From contig WGMT01000068.1 in the NCBI GenBank assembly GCA_016124945.1, positions 1 through 64,000 of the forward strand: DNA of 64,000 nucleotides, read 5' to 3'. Shown piece after piece: positions 36,311 through 45,406 of this stretch. This DNA comes from a bacterium (GTDB lineage Bacteria; Chloroflexota; Anaerolineae; Caldilineales; Caldilineaceae). The position numbers were made by a program, and so were the translations under genes. The stretch's first letter is position 1; each line of letters begins with the position of its first letter. The notes under the pieces are model-generated. The model worked only from the letters and a program-made list of their open reading frames with translations, made no database searches and was not told where the DNA came from.

Positions 36311-36712
36311 GTGAGCTCTGAATTCTTGGGGAGCGGTTGGAAGTACCCGGTTACGCTCGACCGCGGCTACGAGATCGCCATGTCCAGCGCCGAGATCGAC
36401 ATACAGGAAGCGATCTGGATCATCCTCAGCACAGCGCTGGGCGAGCGGCTCATGCACCCCGATTTCGGCTGCGGCATTCACGATCTCGTCTTTGCGCCCA
36501 ACGATACGGGCACAGCCGGGCTGGCCCGCGTCTACGTGGAACAGGCACTGTCGCGCTGGGAACCCCGCATCGATCTCGACGAAGTGGAGGTGCAGCCCGA
36601 TCCGCTGCAGCCCGAGCAACTACTGATCAGTGTGGCCTATCGTGTACGCGCCACAGACAGCCGCTTTAACCTGGTCTATCCGTTCTACTTGCAGAGAGGC
36701 ACGGCGGCATAA
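36311..36712 (+). CDS. Baseplate wedge protein gp25/GPW
   Basis: GTG 36311 (133 aa) follows AAAAGGAGGG. Motifs are GWKYPVTLDRGYEIAMSSAE, IDIQEAIWIILSTALGERLM and HPDFGCGIHDLVFAPND, with the family EPR-type segment WEPRIDLDEVEV. It forms the core bundle of the baseplate wedge that starts sheath polymerisation. Its TAA overlaps the next ATG by one base. Confidence 0.94.
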   Translation: MSSEFLGSGWKYPVTLDRGYEIAMSSAEIDIQEAIWIILSTALGERLMHPDFGCGIHDLVFAPNDTGTAGLARVYVEQALSRWEPRIDLDEVEVQPDPLQPEQLLISVAYRVRATDSRFNLVYPFYLQRGTAA

Positions 36713-39700
36713 TGGCCGATCAACCACAACTCTATCGCACAAAGAATGAAGATCTGGCGCAGTCGATCCAGTTTGAATTGGCCCAAACCGGCTGGGCGAC
36801 ACAGCCCAACGGCGTAGGGACGGCGCTGATTCACCTGTTTGGGCGGCTGGTGCAGATCATCGCACACCGGCTCAACCAGACACCGAGGCAGCATTTCCGC
36901 GCATTCCTCAACGAAGCCGGCATCGATCTCGCCGTGCCCCGCGCCGCGCGCACTGAGTTGACCTTCACCCCTGCCTCTGACGGCCCGGCCCTGATACAGG
37001 TGCCGGCAAGGACACAGGTGGCGACACGACCGACGCCGTCGCAACCCGAGATCATCTTTGAAACGGACGAAGATCTCACGGTAATCCCAGCCCAGTTGGC
37101 CCACTGCATCGTGCTAGATCGGGTCAACTACAGCGATCGCAGCGCCGAAGCCGGAGGCAGTGTCGCCGGCGAGTTCGCCGCATTCCGCGGGGAAACGGAG
37201 CGGGAACGCGTCCTCTTGATCGGCGACGACCGGCTCTTTACCTTCGACGACGAGAACAGCCGCCGCCACGCCACCTTCACATTGACCTTCAGCCTGGCCC
37301 GGCCCGGCACCCCCAACCAGGACGGCTGGCGTGTCCACTGGTGCTACTGGGACGGCGCAGAGTGGCGCGAACTGGGCGCTTGCGTCGAAGACGGCACCGC
37401 CAATCTGGCGCAGAGCGATGACGTGCTGGTGCACGCCCTGCCCGACGACGCGCTGGCCTACACATTACATGAAGGCGTGGTGGTGTGGCTGGCGGCGCGC
37501 CTCAGCGGCGGTAACGCCCGCACACAACTGCCTCTGATTCAGCGCATCGCCATGCGCCGCACGATCCACGTCGAAGACGAAATCCCAGCCAAGATCGATG
37601 CTATCGTCACCGCCACCCAGTCGGGTACAGTGCTGGCAGCGCTGGACGAAAACGCGTCCTTTTTGCCGTTGGGCGCCTACCCGCTGCCGTTGGACGCCTT
37701 CTACCTGCGCCTGGATGAAGCACTCTCAAAACCTGGAGCGCGGGTCACCCTCGATCTGGCGCTGGACGAAATCGCTGCAAAACTGTCCTCACTCGACGAA
37801 GCCACAGCGCCACACGTCGCCTGGGAATATTACAGCGACAAAGGATGGACGCTTCTCGGCGAAAGCCGGCGTGGCTGCCCCGATCTGGCCCGCCGCAACT
37901 TCGAGGACAACTACCCATCCTTCGCACCACCCACACTGGTGAGGCAGCCGCTGACGCGACGCAAATTCCTTGAGTTCGAGATCCCACCGAGCTACTACGA
38001 TCAGGAATTGCCCGCAGCCTTTGACGGTGGCAAGCAAATCACAGACATTTACAGCCGGCGTCGCTACGTGCAGATTGCTGTACCCGAAGCCTGTAGCACG
38101 CTACCGGCCCAGGATCTGATCTATGGCGCCTATCGCAGCGAGGACGGTTTCGGCTTTCGAGATGGCACCTGCGCGCTCACCACTCCCGGCATTGTTCGAT
38201 TCACATTGCCGCCGCGGGGAGATGACAAACGGCCATCTCCCGTCCGAACCGAGATTGGCGACCAGAAAGGCTACTGGCTCCGTGTGCGTTTGGTCAGCGG
38301 AGGCTACGCTGTGCCCCAGTCTGCCACAGGCCCGCTTGACGCACTGCGCAATCTCGTCTCCAATCCTTACGCCCCCCCCGTGACGACGCCGCCGGTGTTG
38401 CAACAGATCACCGTGCGCTACGGCCATTTCGAGATCGCCGACCCTGCCGCCGACGACGCGCCCAAGACAGTGACAGACTGCATCAGTGTTGTGGATCAGC
38501 GCGAGCGTGTTCACGGGCAGGCATTACGCGACGGCAAGTCCTTTGCGCCTTTCACAGCCGCTACCGAAAGCGAAACGCTGCTGCTGGGCTTCAAACCACT
38601 CGACGCAAAGAGCAGCGCGCCCGCCTTCCCACCAGGGCAGTGGATCCAATTACGTATCAACGTCCCCGGCGAAGAGATCGCCGCCTTGCACCGCGCCCGC
38701 CTCAAGTGGTCGTACTGGGACGGCAGCCGCTGGCGTCCGCTGGCGGTGGTGGACGGCACGGCGGCATTCCAGCGTACCGGCGTGGTGGGCTTCTTTGCGC
38801 CTGAGCATCACGGAAGCAGTTACGAATTCGGCTTCGCCGCCTACTGGCTGCGCGTACAGCCCGCCTCGCCGAATCATCGCCCGCGTCTAGAGGCGCTACG
38901 CCTCAACAGTGTCTCGGCCACCAACGCCCAGACCATCGAGTCGGAGATTCTCGGTTCGGGTAACGGCGAAGCGCATCAACTCTTCCGTCTGACGCGGACA
39001 CCGGTTTTGCGCGATGACGTGGTCGTCGAAGTTTTTGAGCCCGATCAGCGGCGCAAGGAATCGGCAGGCGAGGAGACAACGATGTCACCGGCCGCTGCGG
39101 CGACGACAGGCGAGGAGCGTCGCGGCGAAGGCGAGTGGATGGCATGGACCGCGACCGCCTCGTTCTATACGGCGGGCGCTGAAGACCGTGTCTTCATCCT
39201 CGACTGCATCAGCGGTGAGATCCGTTTCGGCGACGGCAAGCGGGGCAAGATCCCGCCGCCAGGCACCGAAAACGTACGCGCACGCCGCTACCGTGTCCAC
39301 AACGCCGACGCCGGCAACGTGGCAGCAAACAGCGTCAACGTCCTGCGCAACCCCGGCGTGGAGTTGAGCGCAGTGCGCAGTGTCACCAATCTGATCCCTG
39401 CCGCGGGTGGCAGCGCCATAGAGAAAGTGGAACAGGTGGAAGAAAGAGGACCCTACCGCATCAAAAACCGCGGCCGCGCAGTTACTGTGGAAGACTACAC
39501 CTGGCTGGCACGGGATGTAGAAGGTGTGGAACGCGCCCACTGCCTGCCCACCTACAACGCCCGCGGCGAGACACAGCCGGGCTGGGTAAGTGTGGTGGTG
39601 ACGCCGCAGACAAGCCTTGCCCGCTCCGACGAAGAGGCCAAACGCAAGCCCATTGCCGGCGCAATTCTGCTGCAACAGGTGCGGCAACGGCTTCAGGCGC

Positions 39701-41295
39701 AAGCGCTGACCAATCTCAAAGACCGTATGCCCACGGCCACAGAGGGCGCGACCGAGATGGCTGCCGCCGACGAAGACCGAATCCTGGTCAAGGCTGCCCC
39801 CTACCTCGAAGTGACAGTCCACGCGCAGGTGACGCCGCGCCGGCCTGAAGATGCCGATCAGGTGCGCCACGCTGTGATACAGCAGCTCGAAACGTTTCTA
39901 CACCCCACTCACGGTGGCCCCGACGGTGCCGGCTGGCAATCGGGACGCGACGTCTACCTTTCTGAAGTAGCGGCGGAGATTGAGGGAGTTCCAGGGGTGG
40001 ACTATGTCGGGCGCATCGCCCTGCGTTGTACCTCTCAGCAGCAACAGATTCTGCATGTCGGCTGGGAAGCGTTGCCATGGGCGCTGCCGGCGGGTAGCCT
40101 GGTGAGCACCATCGACGAGCAGATCAAGCTATCTCTGGCCGAAGGGCTGCCACAGGAGAGCGATCGGGAGCGGCCGAAGGACATTAAGCACACCCAACTG
40201 TCGCTCTACGGGTTCAACCAGGCCGCCCCAATCGAAGTGATCACTCTACGTTCGGATGGAAGCTGGCACGGCGAGCGCCGCCGCGCTGCGCAGGTGATGT
40301 CGAGTGGACGCGTGCTCAGCTTTCAAGTGCCGCTGGAATTTGCCCAACGCGCCCACTTTATCGCCTGGTCTGCCGCTGATCCCACCTTGATTTCAGCGGA
40401 TCGACAGGTGCGCCTGCCTGTGTACCCGGCCCTGCTCAGCATCGACGGCAACAAGCATGTGCGCCTGTATAGTGTGATTGTCCCCTTTGCGGGTGAGGCG
40501 TTGAGCAGCGCCAATACCGCCATTCTGGTGGGCGACGATGCAAGCATGTCCGCCGAGGTTGCGTGGAAGAGCGAAACATGGGACGAAGATGGGTTCACCC
40601 TGAGGCTGACCGAGCCGCTCCACTTCGCAGACGTCGCTACGTACGACAACTGGCGTTTGCAGCGTCCGGCGCTGCATTCAGACGACGGGCGTATCCGGCT
40701 GCCGGTGGCCCCCCTGGATTTGGAGCAGGGTGAAACGGTCCTGGTGCATGCGCTGCGTGTGTGCATCTCCGCGGCGGCGCTGAATGGTATGGACGGCGCC
40801 GCCCTGGAAATGGCCGAAAACGCGCCGCCAGAGGCAATACCTTTGCAAACAGTGCGCAAGATCGCCGGGGTATCGGCACGCGATTTCGCCATCTTTTTCG
40901 ACACCCCGATCCATTTTGCCGGCGGTGCAAGACTTGCGGATTGGTGTAAAGCTTTTCCGGCATTGATCTCTGGTGATCATCGTGTCCGCTTGCCATTGCG
41001 CACCGATGCGTTGGCGATCCTTGCCGGTCAGGAGACCGTCGGTCAGGAGACCGTCGGTCAGGAGACCGATATCGAACTATGGGGAGCCGGGCTACGCACC
41101 CCCGGCAACGGCGATCTCGTATCGTTGACACACCGAGAACGACGCCGCCGTCGGGTCAAGTTCCGACAGGTGCAGGGAGTGGGCTGCGCGTCGAACACCA
41201 CACGCATCTTCGTCCCTGCTGATTATCTAATCTGTTCGGGCAATCATCAGATTGAGATGAGTTTGGAGGCAGCCGATGCCGATTTCACTGCTTGA
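36712..41295 (+). CDS. Baseplate J / gp6-like protein with C-terminal triple repeat
   Basis: The 1527-aa protein is long for Afp11. The N-terminal region has FGRLVQIIAHRLNQTPRQHF. The central Baseplate_J core is at about 900-1120 (RDVEGVERAHCLPTYNARGE, HPTHGGPDGAGWQSGRDVYL, EGVPGVDYVGRIAL). Residues about 1150-1470 carry three units of about 95 residues, each ending in a segment like PLHFA...W...ALHS.D..IRLP (DRQVRLPVY, DGRIRLPVA, DHRVRLPLR). These are followed by a GQETV x3 microrepeat and a short tail. The core builds the baseplate wedge; the extension is an added surface or binding module. Confidence 0.88.
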   Translation: MADQPQLYRTKNEDLAQSIQFELAQTGWATQPNGVGTALIHLFGRLVQIIAHRLNQTPRQHFRAFLNEAGIDLAVPRAARTELTFTPASDGPALIQVPARTQVATRPTPSQPEIIFETDEDLTVIPAQLAHCIVLDRVNYSDRSAEAGGSVAGEFAAFRGETERERVLLIGDDRLFTFDDENSRRHATFTLTFSLARPGTPNQDGWRVHWCYWDGAEWRELGACVEDGTANLAQSDDVLVHALPDDALAYTLHEGVVVWLAARLSGGNARTQLPLIQRIAMRRTIHVEDEIPAKIDAIVTATQSGTVLAALDENASFLPLGAYPLPLDAFYLRLDEALSKPGARVTLDLALDEIAAKLSSLDEATAPHVAWEYYSDKGWTLLGESRRGCPDLARRNFEDNYPSFAPPTLVRQPLTRRKFLEFEIPPSYYDQELPAAFDGGKQITDIYSRRRYVQIAVPEACSTLPAQDLIYGAYRSEDGFGFRDGTCALTTPGIVRFTLPPRGDDKRPSPVRTEIGDQKGYWLRVRLVSGGYAVPQSATGPLDALRNLVSNPYAPPVTTPPVLQQITVRYGHFEIADPAADDAPKTVTDCISVVDQRERVHGQALRDGKSFAPFTAATESETLLLGFKPLDAKSSAPAFPPGQWIQLRINVPGEEIAALHRARLKWSYWDGSRWRPLAVVDGTAAFQRTGVVGFFAPEHHGSSYEFGFAAYWLRVQPASPNHRPRLEALRLNSVSATNAQTIESEILGSGNGEAHQLFRLTRTPVLRDDVVVEVFEPDQRRKESAGEETTMSPAAAATTGEERRGEGEWMAWTATASFYTAGAEDRVFILDCISGEIRFGDGKRGKIPPPGTENVRARRYRVHNADAGNVAANSVNVLRNPGVELSAVRSVTNLIPAAGGSAIEKVEQVEERGPYRIKNRGRAVTVEDYTWLARDVEGVERAHCLPTYNARGETQPGWVSVVVTPQTSLARSDEEAKRKPIAGAILLQQVRQRLQAQALTNLKDRMPTATEGATEMAAADEDRILVKAAPYLEVTVHAQVTPRRPEDADQVRHAVIQQLETFLHPTHGGPDGAGWQSGRDVYLSEVAAEIEGVPGVDYVGRIALRCTSQQQQILHVGWEALPWALPAGSLVSTIDEQIKLSLAEGLPQESDRERPKDIKHTQLSLYGFNQAAPIEVITLRSDGSWHGERRRAAQVMSSGRVLSFQVPLEFAQRAHFIAWSAADPTLISADRQVRLPVYPALLSIDGNKHVRLYSVIVPFAGEALSSANTAILVGDDASMSAEVAWKSETWDEDGFTLRLTEPLHFADVATYDNWRLQRPALHSDDGRIRLPVAPLDLEQGETVLVHALRVCISAAALNGMDGAALEMAENAPPEAIPLQTVRKIAGVSARDFAIFFDTPIHFAGGARLADWCKAFPALISGDHRVRLPLRTDALAILAGQETVGQETVGQETDIELWGAGLRTPGNGDLVSLTHRERRRRRVKFRQVQGVGCASNTTRIFVPADYLICSGNHQIEMSLEAADADFTA
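41026..41070 (+). repeat. 15-bp in-frame tandem repeat (GQETV x3)
   Basis: GGTCAGGAGACCGTC occurs at 41026 and 41041, with a near copy at 41056, inside the baseplate J gene. Copy changes would keep the frame. Confidence 0.92.
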
Positions 41296-44200
41296 ACTGG
41301 ACGACCGCAAATTCCACGATCTGACCGACGAACTGCGCTCGTTGATCCCACGCCACGCGCCAGGATGGACGGATCACAACCTTTCGGATCCAGGCATCAT
41401 GCTCATCGAGTTGTTTGCGTGGTTGAGCGAAGCCATGCTTTATCGCATCAACCGGGTTCCCGAAGCGGGGCTTGTGCGGCTGTTAGAGCTATTGGGGGCA
41501 CGCTTCGCCACAGCGCAACCCCTGCTTGCTACCGTGCAGTTCACACCGCTGCAACTGGACAAATTCTGCCAACTGCCGTCAGGCACGCTACTTCAGGCCA
41601 GCTCCCAGGTCAATGAGTCGGGCGAGATCTTCGAGACATTGCAAAGCCTGAAATTGATGCCGAAGTGCACCTCTCAGCCTGTGCGCATTCGCCAGACACT
41701 GCCGGTGTCTGAGCAGTGGATCGGCACAGGCAGCGGTGCAGCGTACCAACTCGTCGAAATCCCCGGGCGACACATCGTGACACCCCCAATCCCCTATGCA
41801 CAGCCTGCGCGGCTCACGGTGAAGACGGCAGCCGGCGATGAGACGTGGTCGTTTGTCCCCAATTTGATCAACTCGGCCCACGATGCACGACATTTCACGG
41901 TTCGCCCGCGCCTGAATCTAGTCAGCTTCGGCGATGGCGACGAGATGCGCCCAGGCTTTACCCACGGCAGAATTCCGCCGGCAGGCGCAATACTCACGCT
42001 ACGCTACCGATATGCTGAAGACGATACCGAAGACGATACGATCCGCACCTGCGAGGAGACGCTTGGGGTGAGCAATGGAAAACCGGCGCAGTCGTTCCGG
42101 ATGGCGCGGCCCTTCCTCTCCCTCGATCTACAACCACTGGACGACCTGACACCGCAGCTCTGGGTCGGCGACGAGCGGTGGGATTATCAACCCGATTTCC
42201 TGTCGATGCGGGCCGCTGCGCGGGACTTTACTGTGGAAGCAAAGCGGAACGCCGTGCGCTTCGGCGACGGCGATCACGGCAAGCCCCCGCCAAAAGACGC
42301 GCCTATCAGGCTCTCCTATCGGCATACACTGGGCGCACTGGACGCGCCGGACAAGGGCGACTACTTTGCAGTCCTATCGACAGCGGGGGCGTCGTCACCG
42401 CGCTATTTGCGCCTGCAAAGCTGCCGCGTGACGGACGCCGGACGCGATCCCATGTCGTTGGACGAGGCGCGTGAGCAGGTGTATGCCATCCTGCAACCGC
42501 ACTGGCGCGCCATCACCGATGAAGACGTGGCCGAGATTGTGGCGCAACGTTTCCCCGAAATCGCCCGCGTCTACAGTCTGCCCGGCTATGATCTGTCCGC
42601 CTCAAAGGTCGACGCCGGGCAGAATTCGACTCAGCATCAGGGTCTGCCCGGTCATCTCGGCGTGGTTGTGATACCGCAGGCGGGTGCAACATGGCCGATG
42701 CCGCCGGGGATCCGGCAGATCCTCGGATTCAGCCCCGACGGTAGGCGGATGGTGACGCAGATGGAGGAGAAACGTAAAGTCGTCCTGTGGGATCTGAATG
42801 ATCCGGACCGTATCCGTTTTGTGGAAACACTGACCTCGTACGTGCATGTGTCAGCGGTGAACTTCAGCGCCGACAGCCGGCGCGTTGCCGCTATTAGTCA
42901 TAAAGGCGTGGCCTGGCTGTGGGACGCGGTCAGCGGCGAACGGTTAGCCTTGCTCTCATCGCGCTCGCCAGTGCAGGAGATGGTCTTCAGCCTCAATCAC
43001 AGGCTGATCGCCGTGGCCTGCCAAGACAGATTCGTGCGCGTCTACGATGCGGATGATGGCAAGTTACATTGTGAACTGCGCTTGGAGGCAACGGCGCAGC
43101 AGATCTGCTTCAGCCCCGACAGCCAATTTCTGCTGACGGTGAATGCGGCGGCGCAGAGCGCTACGGACACCGGCAGCGACGTGTCTTTGTGGCGATTAGC
43201 CGATTGCGTCAATGGGAGGCGCATTGTCGATGGGAGGCGCATTGTCGATAGGATGCGCTTTGTCGATGTGGGCGCGGTGGATGCGGTCTTCTTTGCAGCG
43301 GAGGGCAGGCGGCTGGCAATCCAAAACCACGACGGCGGCGTGGGGCTGTGGAGCACGCGCACGGGGACACGGGTAGCTGAGTTGGCCGCCGAGTCGCCTG
43401 TTACCGCAGTGGCGGTAAGTGACGACGGTGCCATGCTGGCTACGGGCCACGCCGACAAGATTGTACGTCTGTGGGGGGTGCAGCAGGCGGAGTTACTGGC
43501 CTCCGTCCCCGGCGATGGACAGATTGTGGACGATGGACAGATTGTGGAGATAGCATTCGGCGGCGGTCACCGATGGTTGTTGGCTGTCTACATAAAAAAC
43601 ATGGGCAATGATGTCAGGCAACAACGTCTGCGCTGGTGGTCCGTCCAGCATGGCAGGCCGACATGGATGATCGATGAGACAGTGCCTGACTGCGGCGAGG
43701 GGTTAATCCTTAACCGGGCTGGGGGCTGGCTGGCCTGTGTGGAACGTCCCTACGTCTATGTGTGGGATGCGGCGGAAGCGCGGCAACGCACCACCCTCTA
43801 CGTCGATTGGGCAGATGTCGGCACTCCCTGGGCGTTGTGGACATCACAGCCGCCAAGTCGGCACGTTTTCGTCGTCCCCGTAGCCGCTGACGGCTACACC
43901 GGAACCCTGCAACGCTTGAACATCGAACACGTCGCCGAAGTGGATCGATTTCTGGGTGAACGCCGACTGGTCACCAGCCAGACTGCGGTAATGGGCCCCA
44001 TCTATGTAGGCGTCACTATCGCAGCGGATGTGGTGGCTGCGGGCAGCACCAAGAGCGACAAACGGCTGCACGATGATATTGTCGATGCGTTGCAGCACTT
44101 CTTCCACCCGCTGCACGGTGGGCCGGACGGCGCGGGTTGGACGCCGGGGCGCATTGTGTACGAGTCGGAGATCTACCAGGTCATCGAGCAGGTGGACGGT

Positions 44201-44311
44201 GTAGATCATGTCAATCATCTGGTGATCAGGGCGGACTCGCACAGCGTTGCGCCTTTCCACATGGTCCGCTGCACGGCGGAGATCAAGATCGTCAAGGAGG
44301 AAAGCGGATGA
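41276..44311 (+). CDS. Second baseplate protein (Afp12-like) with inserted WD40 propeller
   Basis: ATG 41276 follows GGAGGCAG and overlaps the previous gene by 20 bases (1011 aa). The N-terminal part is gp6-like (DRKFHDLTDELRSLIPRHAP, DPGIMLIELFAWLSEAMLYR). The C-terminal gp6-like piece (about 895-1000) has HPLHGGPDGAGWTPGRIVYE and QVDGVDHVNHLVI. Between them, about 475-850, is a seven-bladed WD40-type propeller (VVLWDLND, AWLWDAVSG, VRVYDADDG, VSLWRLAD, VGLWSTRTG, VRLWGVQQA, VYVWDAAEA). Microduplications GRRIVD and DGQIV lie in propeller loops. WD40 domains bind proteins, so this could recruit cargo, a cell-envelope partner or fibres to the baseplate (inference). Confidence 0.85.
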   Translation: MPISLLELDDRKFHDLTDELRSLIPRHAPGWTDHNLSDPGIMLIELFAWLSEAMLYRINRVPEAGLVRLLELLGARFATAQPLLATVQFTPLQLDKFCQLPSGTLLQASSQVNESGEIFETLQSLKLMPKCTSQPVRIRQTLPVSEQWIGTGSGAAYQLVEIPGRHIVTPPIPYAQPARLTVKTAAGDETWSFVPNLINSAHDARHFTVRPRLNLVSFGDGDEMRPGFTHGRIPPAGAILTLRYRYAEDDTEDDTIRTCEETLGVSNGKPAQSFRMARPFLSLDLQPLDDLTPQLWVGDERWDYQPDFLSMRAAARDFTVEAKRNAVRFGDGDHGKPPPKDAPIRLSYRHTLGALDAPDKGDYFAVLSTAGASSPRYLRLQSCRVTDAGRDPMSLDEAREQVYAILQPHWRAITDEDVAEIVAQRFPEIARVYSLPGYDLSASKVDAGQNSTQHQGLPGHLGVVVIPQAGATWPMPPGIRQILGFSPDGRRMVTQMEEKRKVVLWDLNDPDRIRFVETLTSYVHVSAVNFSADSRRVAAISHKGVAWLWDAVSGERLALLSSRSPVQEMVFSLNHRLIAVACQDRFVRVYDADDGKLHCELRLEATAQQICFSPDSQFLLTVNAAAQSATDTGSDVSLWRLADCVNGRRIVDGRRIVDRMRFVDVGAVDAVFFAAEGRRLAIQNHDGGVGLWSTRTGTRVAELAAESPVTAVAVSDDGAMLATGHADKIVRLWGVQQAELLASVPGDGQIVDDGQIVEIAFGGGHRWLLAVYIKNMGNDVRQQRLRWWSVQHGRPTWMIDETVPDCGEGLILNRAGGWLACVERPYVYVWDAAEARQRTTLYVDWADVGTPWALWTSQPPSRHVFVVPVAADGYTGTLQRLNIEHVAEVDRFLGERRLVTSQTAVMGPIYVGVTIAADVVAAGSTKSDKRLHDDIVDALQHFFHPLHGGPDGAGWTPGRIVYESEIYQVIEQVDGVDHVNHLVIRADSHSVAPFHMVRCTAEIKIVKEESG

Positions 44312-45390
44312 GCGAATCAACGCACAGCCGGTTGCTCCAATACCTGCCTTCCATCTTCCAAGAGCGCGTGGACGCAGAGAGACCGTCCTTTCTAGATGGC
44401 TTTCTGCTGCCCTTCGACCAGGTGTTGGCGGCGCTGGAGGCGCTGCTGGTAGAACTCGACGTGAAGTTTTCCCCGGCCATGACACCAGCCGACGACTTTT
44501 TGCCCTGGTTGGCGAGTTGGGTGGCATTGGTGCTCGATGAAGAGTGGGATCTAGATCGACGGCGGCGATTGCTGAGCGAAGCAGTGGAGCTCTATCGCTG
44601 GCGTGGTACGGGGCGCGGCATCAAGCGCTATCTCGAGATCTACAGCGGGATCAAGGCGCAGCACATCGTGATCCACGAAGCACAGCAGCCTGCAGGAATG
44701 CAGATCGGCATCTCGTCGCGCATCGGCGTTGCTCGCGTTGCAGAGCCGACGACACCCGCCCACCAGATCGAAACAGTGATCCACGACGACTATGTAGTCG
44801 ACACACTCTGGCCGACCGATCTTTTCGCCGCAGTGAACCCGGCCCAGATCGGCCTCGTGGCTGGTAGTTCCATGCAGTTGCGCTATGCAGCGCCGACGGT
44901 GCAGCGAATCGATGTTGATGACCAGGGGGTGGGCGTCTGGTATCAAGCACCTGACAAACCTGACGAGCTACGTCACGCTGTCCATGCGAAGCCCGGCGGT
45001 GCGCCAACGCCAAATATCGATCGTTTGAATCAGCAGATCGAGTACCGCACCCGCCAACAGGCCGAGGTGGACGGTTCACAGCAGGTTGTACAGGGAGGCA
45101 CCTTTCTGATTGACCTTATCGACGCCGCCTACTGTTTTGTAGTGGAGATACGTGGCACGCTCGACGAGTTGGATCGTTTCGTGTCGCAGCAGGTGACCGG
45201 CACTGGGGAAGCGCAAAAGGAGGAAAGACGGGTCAGAGAACGCGCCAGGCTCCAGTCGATCCTCGATCTGGAGAAACCGGCGCATACCCGCTGCTTCCTT
45301 AAATTCACGCCGATCCCCGAGCAGGAAACGCGCAGGTGTATGCAAATCGAAGTCCATTCGACGGTCGGCCTGGATACGGCCATCGGATAA
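44308..45390 (+). CDS. Phage tail protein I (gpI)-like baseplate protein
   Basis: ATG 44308 (360 aa) overlaps the preceding TGA (ATGA). The N-terminal 140 residues are the tail protein I domain (SRLLQYLPSIFQERVDAERP, FLPWLASWVALVLDEEWDLD, ELYRWRGTGRGIKRYLEIYS). The rest is an extended beta-rich and coiled region (QEKEERRVRERARLQ-like helix near 310). It bridges the baseplate wedge to fibres in phage tails. Confidence 0.88.
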   Translation: MSESTHSRLLQYLPSIFQERVDAERPSFLDGFLLPFDQVLAALEALLVELDVKFSPAMTPADDFLPWLASWVALVLDEEWDLDRRRRLLSEAVELYRWRGTGRGIKRYLEIYSGIKAQHIVIHEAQQPAGMQIGISSRIGVARVAEPTTPAHQIETVIHDDYVVDTLWPTDLFAAVNPAQIGLVAGSSMQLRYAAPTVQRIDVDDQGVGVWYQAPDKPDELRHAVHAKPGGAPTPNIDRLNQQIEYRTRQQAEVDGSQQVVQGGTFLIDLIDAAYCFVVEIRGTLDELDRFVSQQVTGTGEAQKEERRVRERARLQSILDLEKPAHTRCFLKFTPIPEQETRRCMQIEVHSTVGLDTAIG

Positions 45391-45406
45391 TCCCAAAGGA
45401 GTGATT

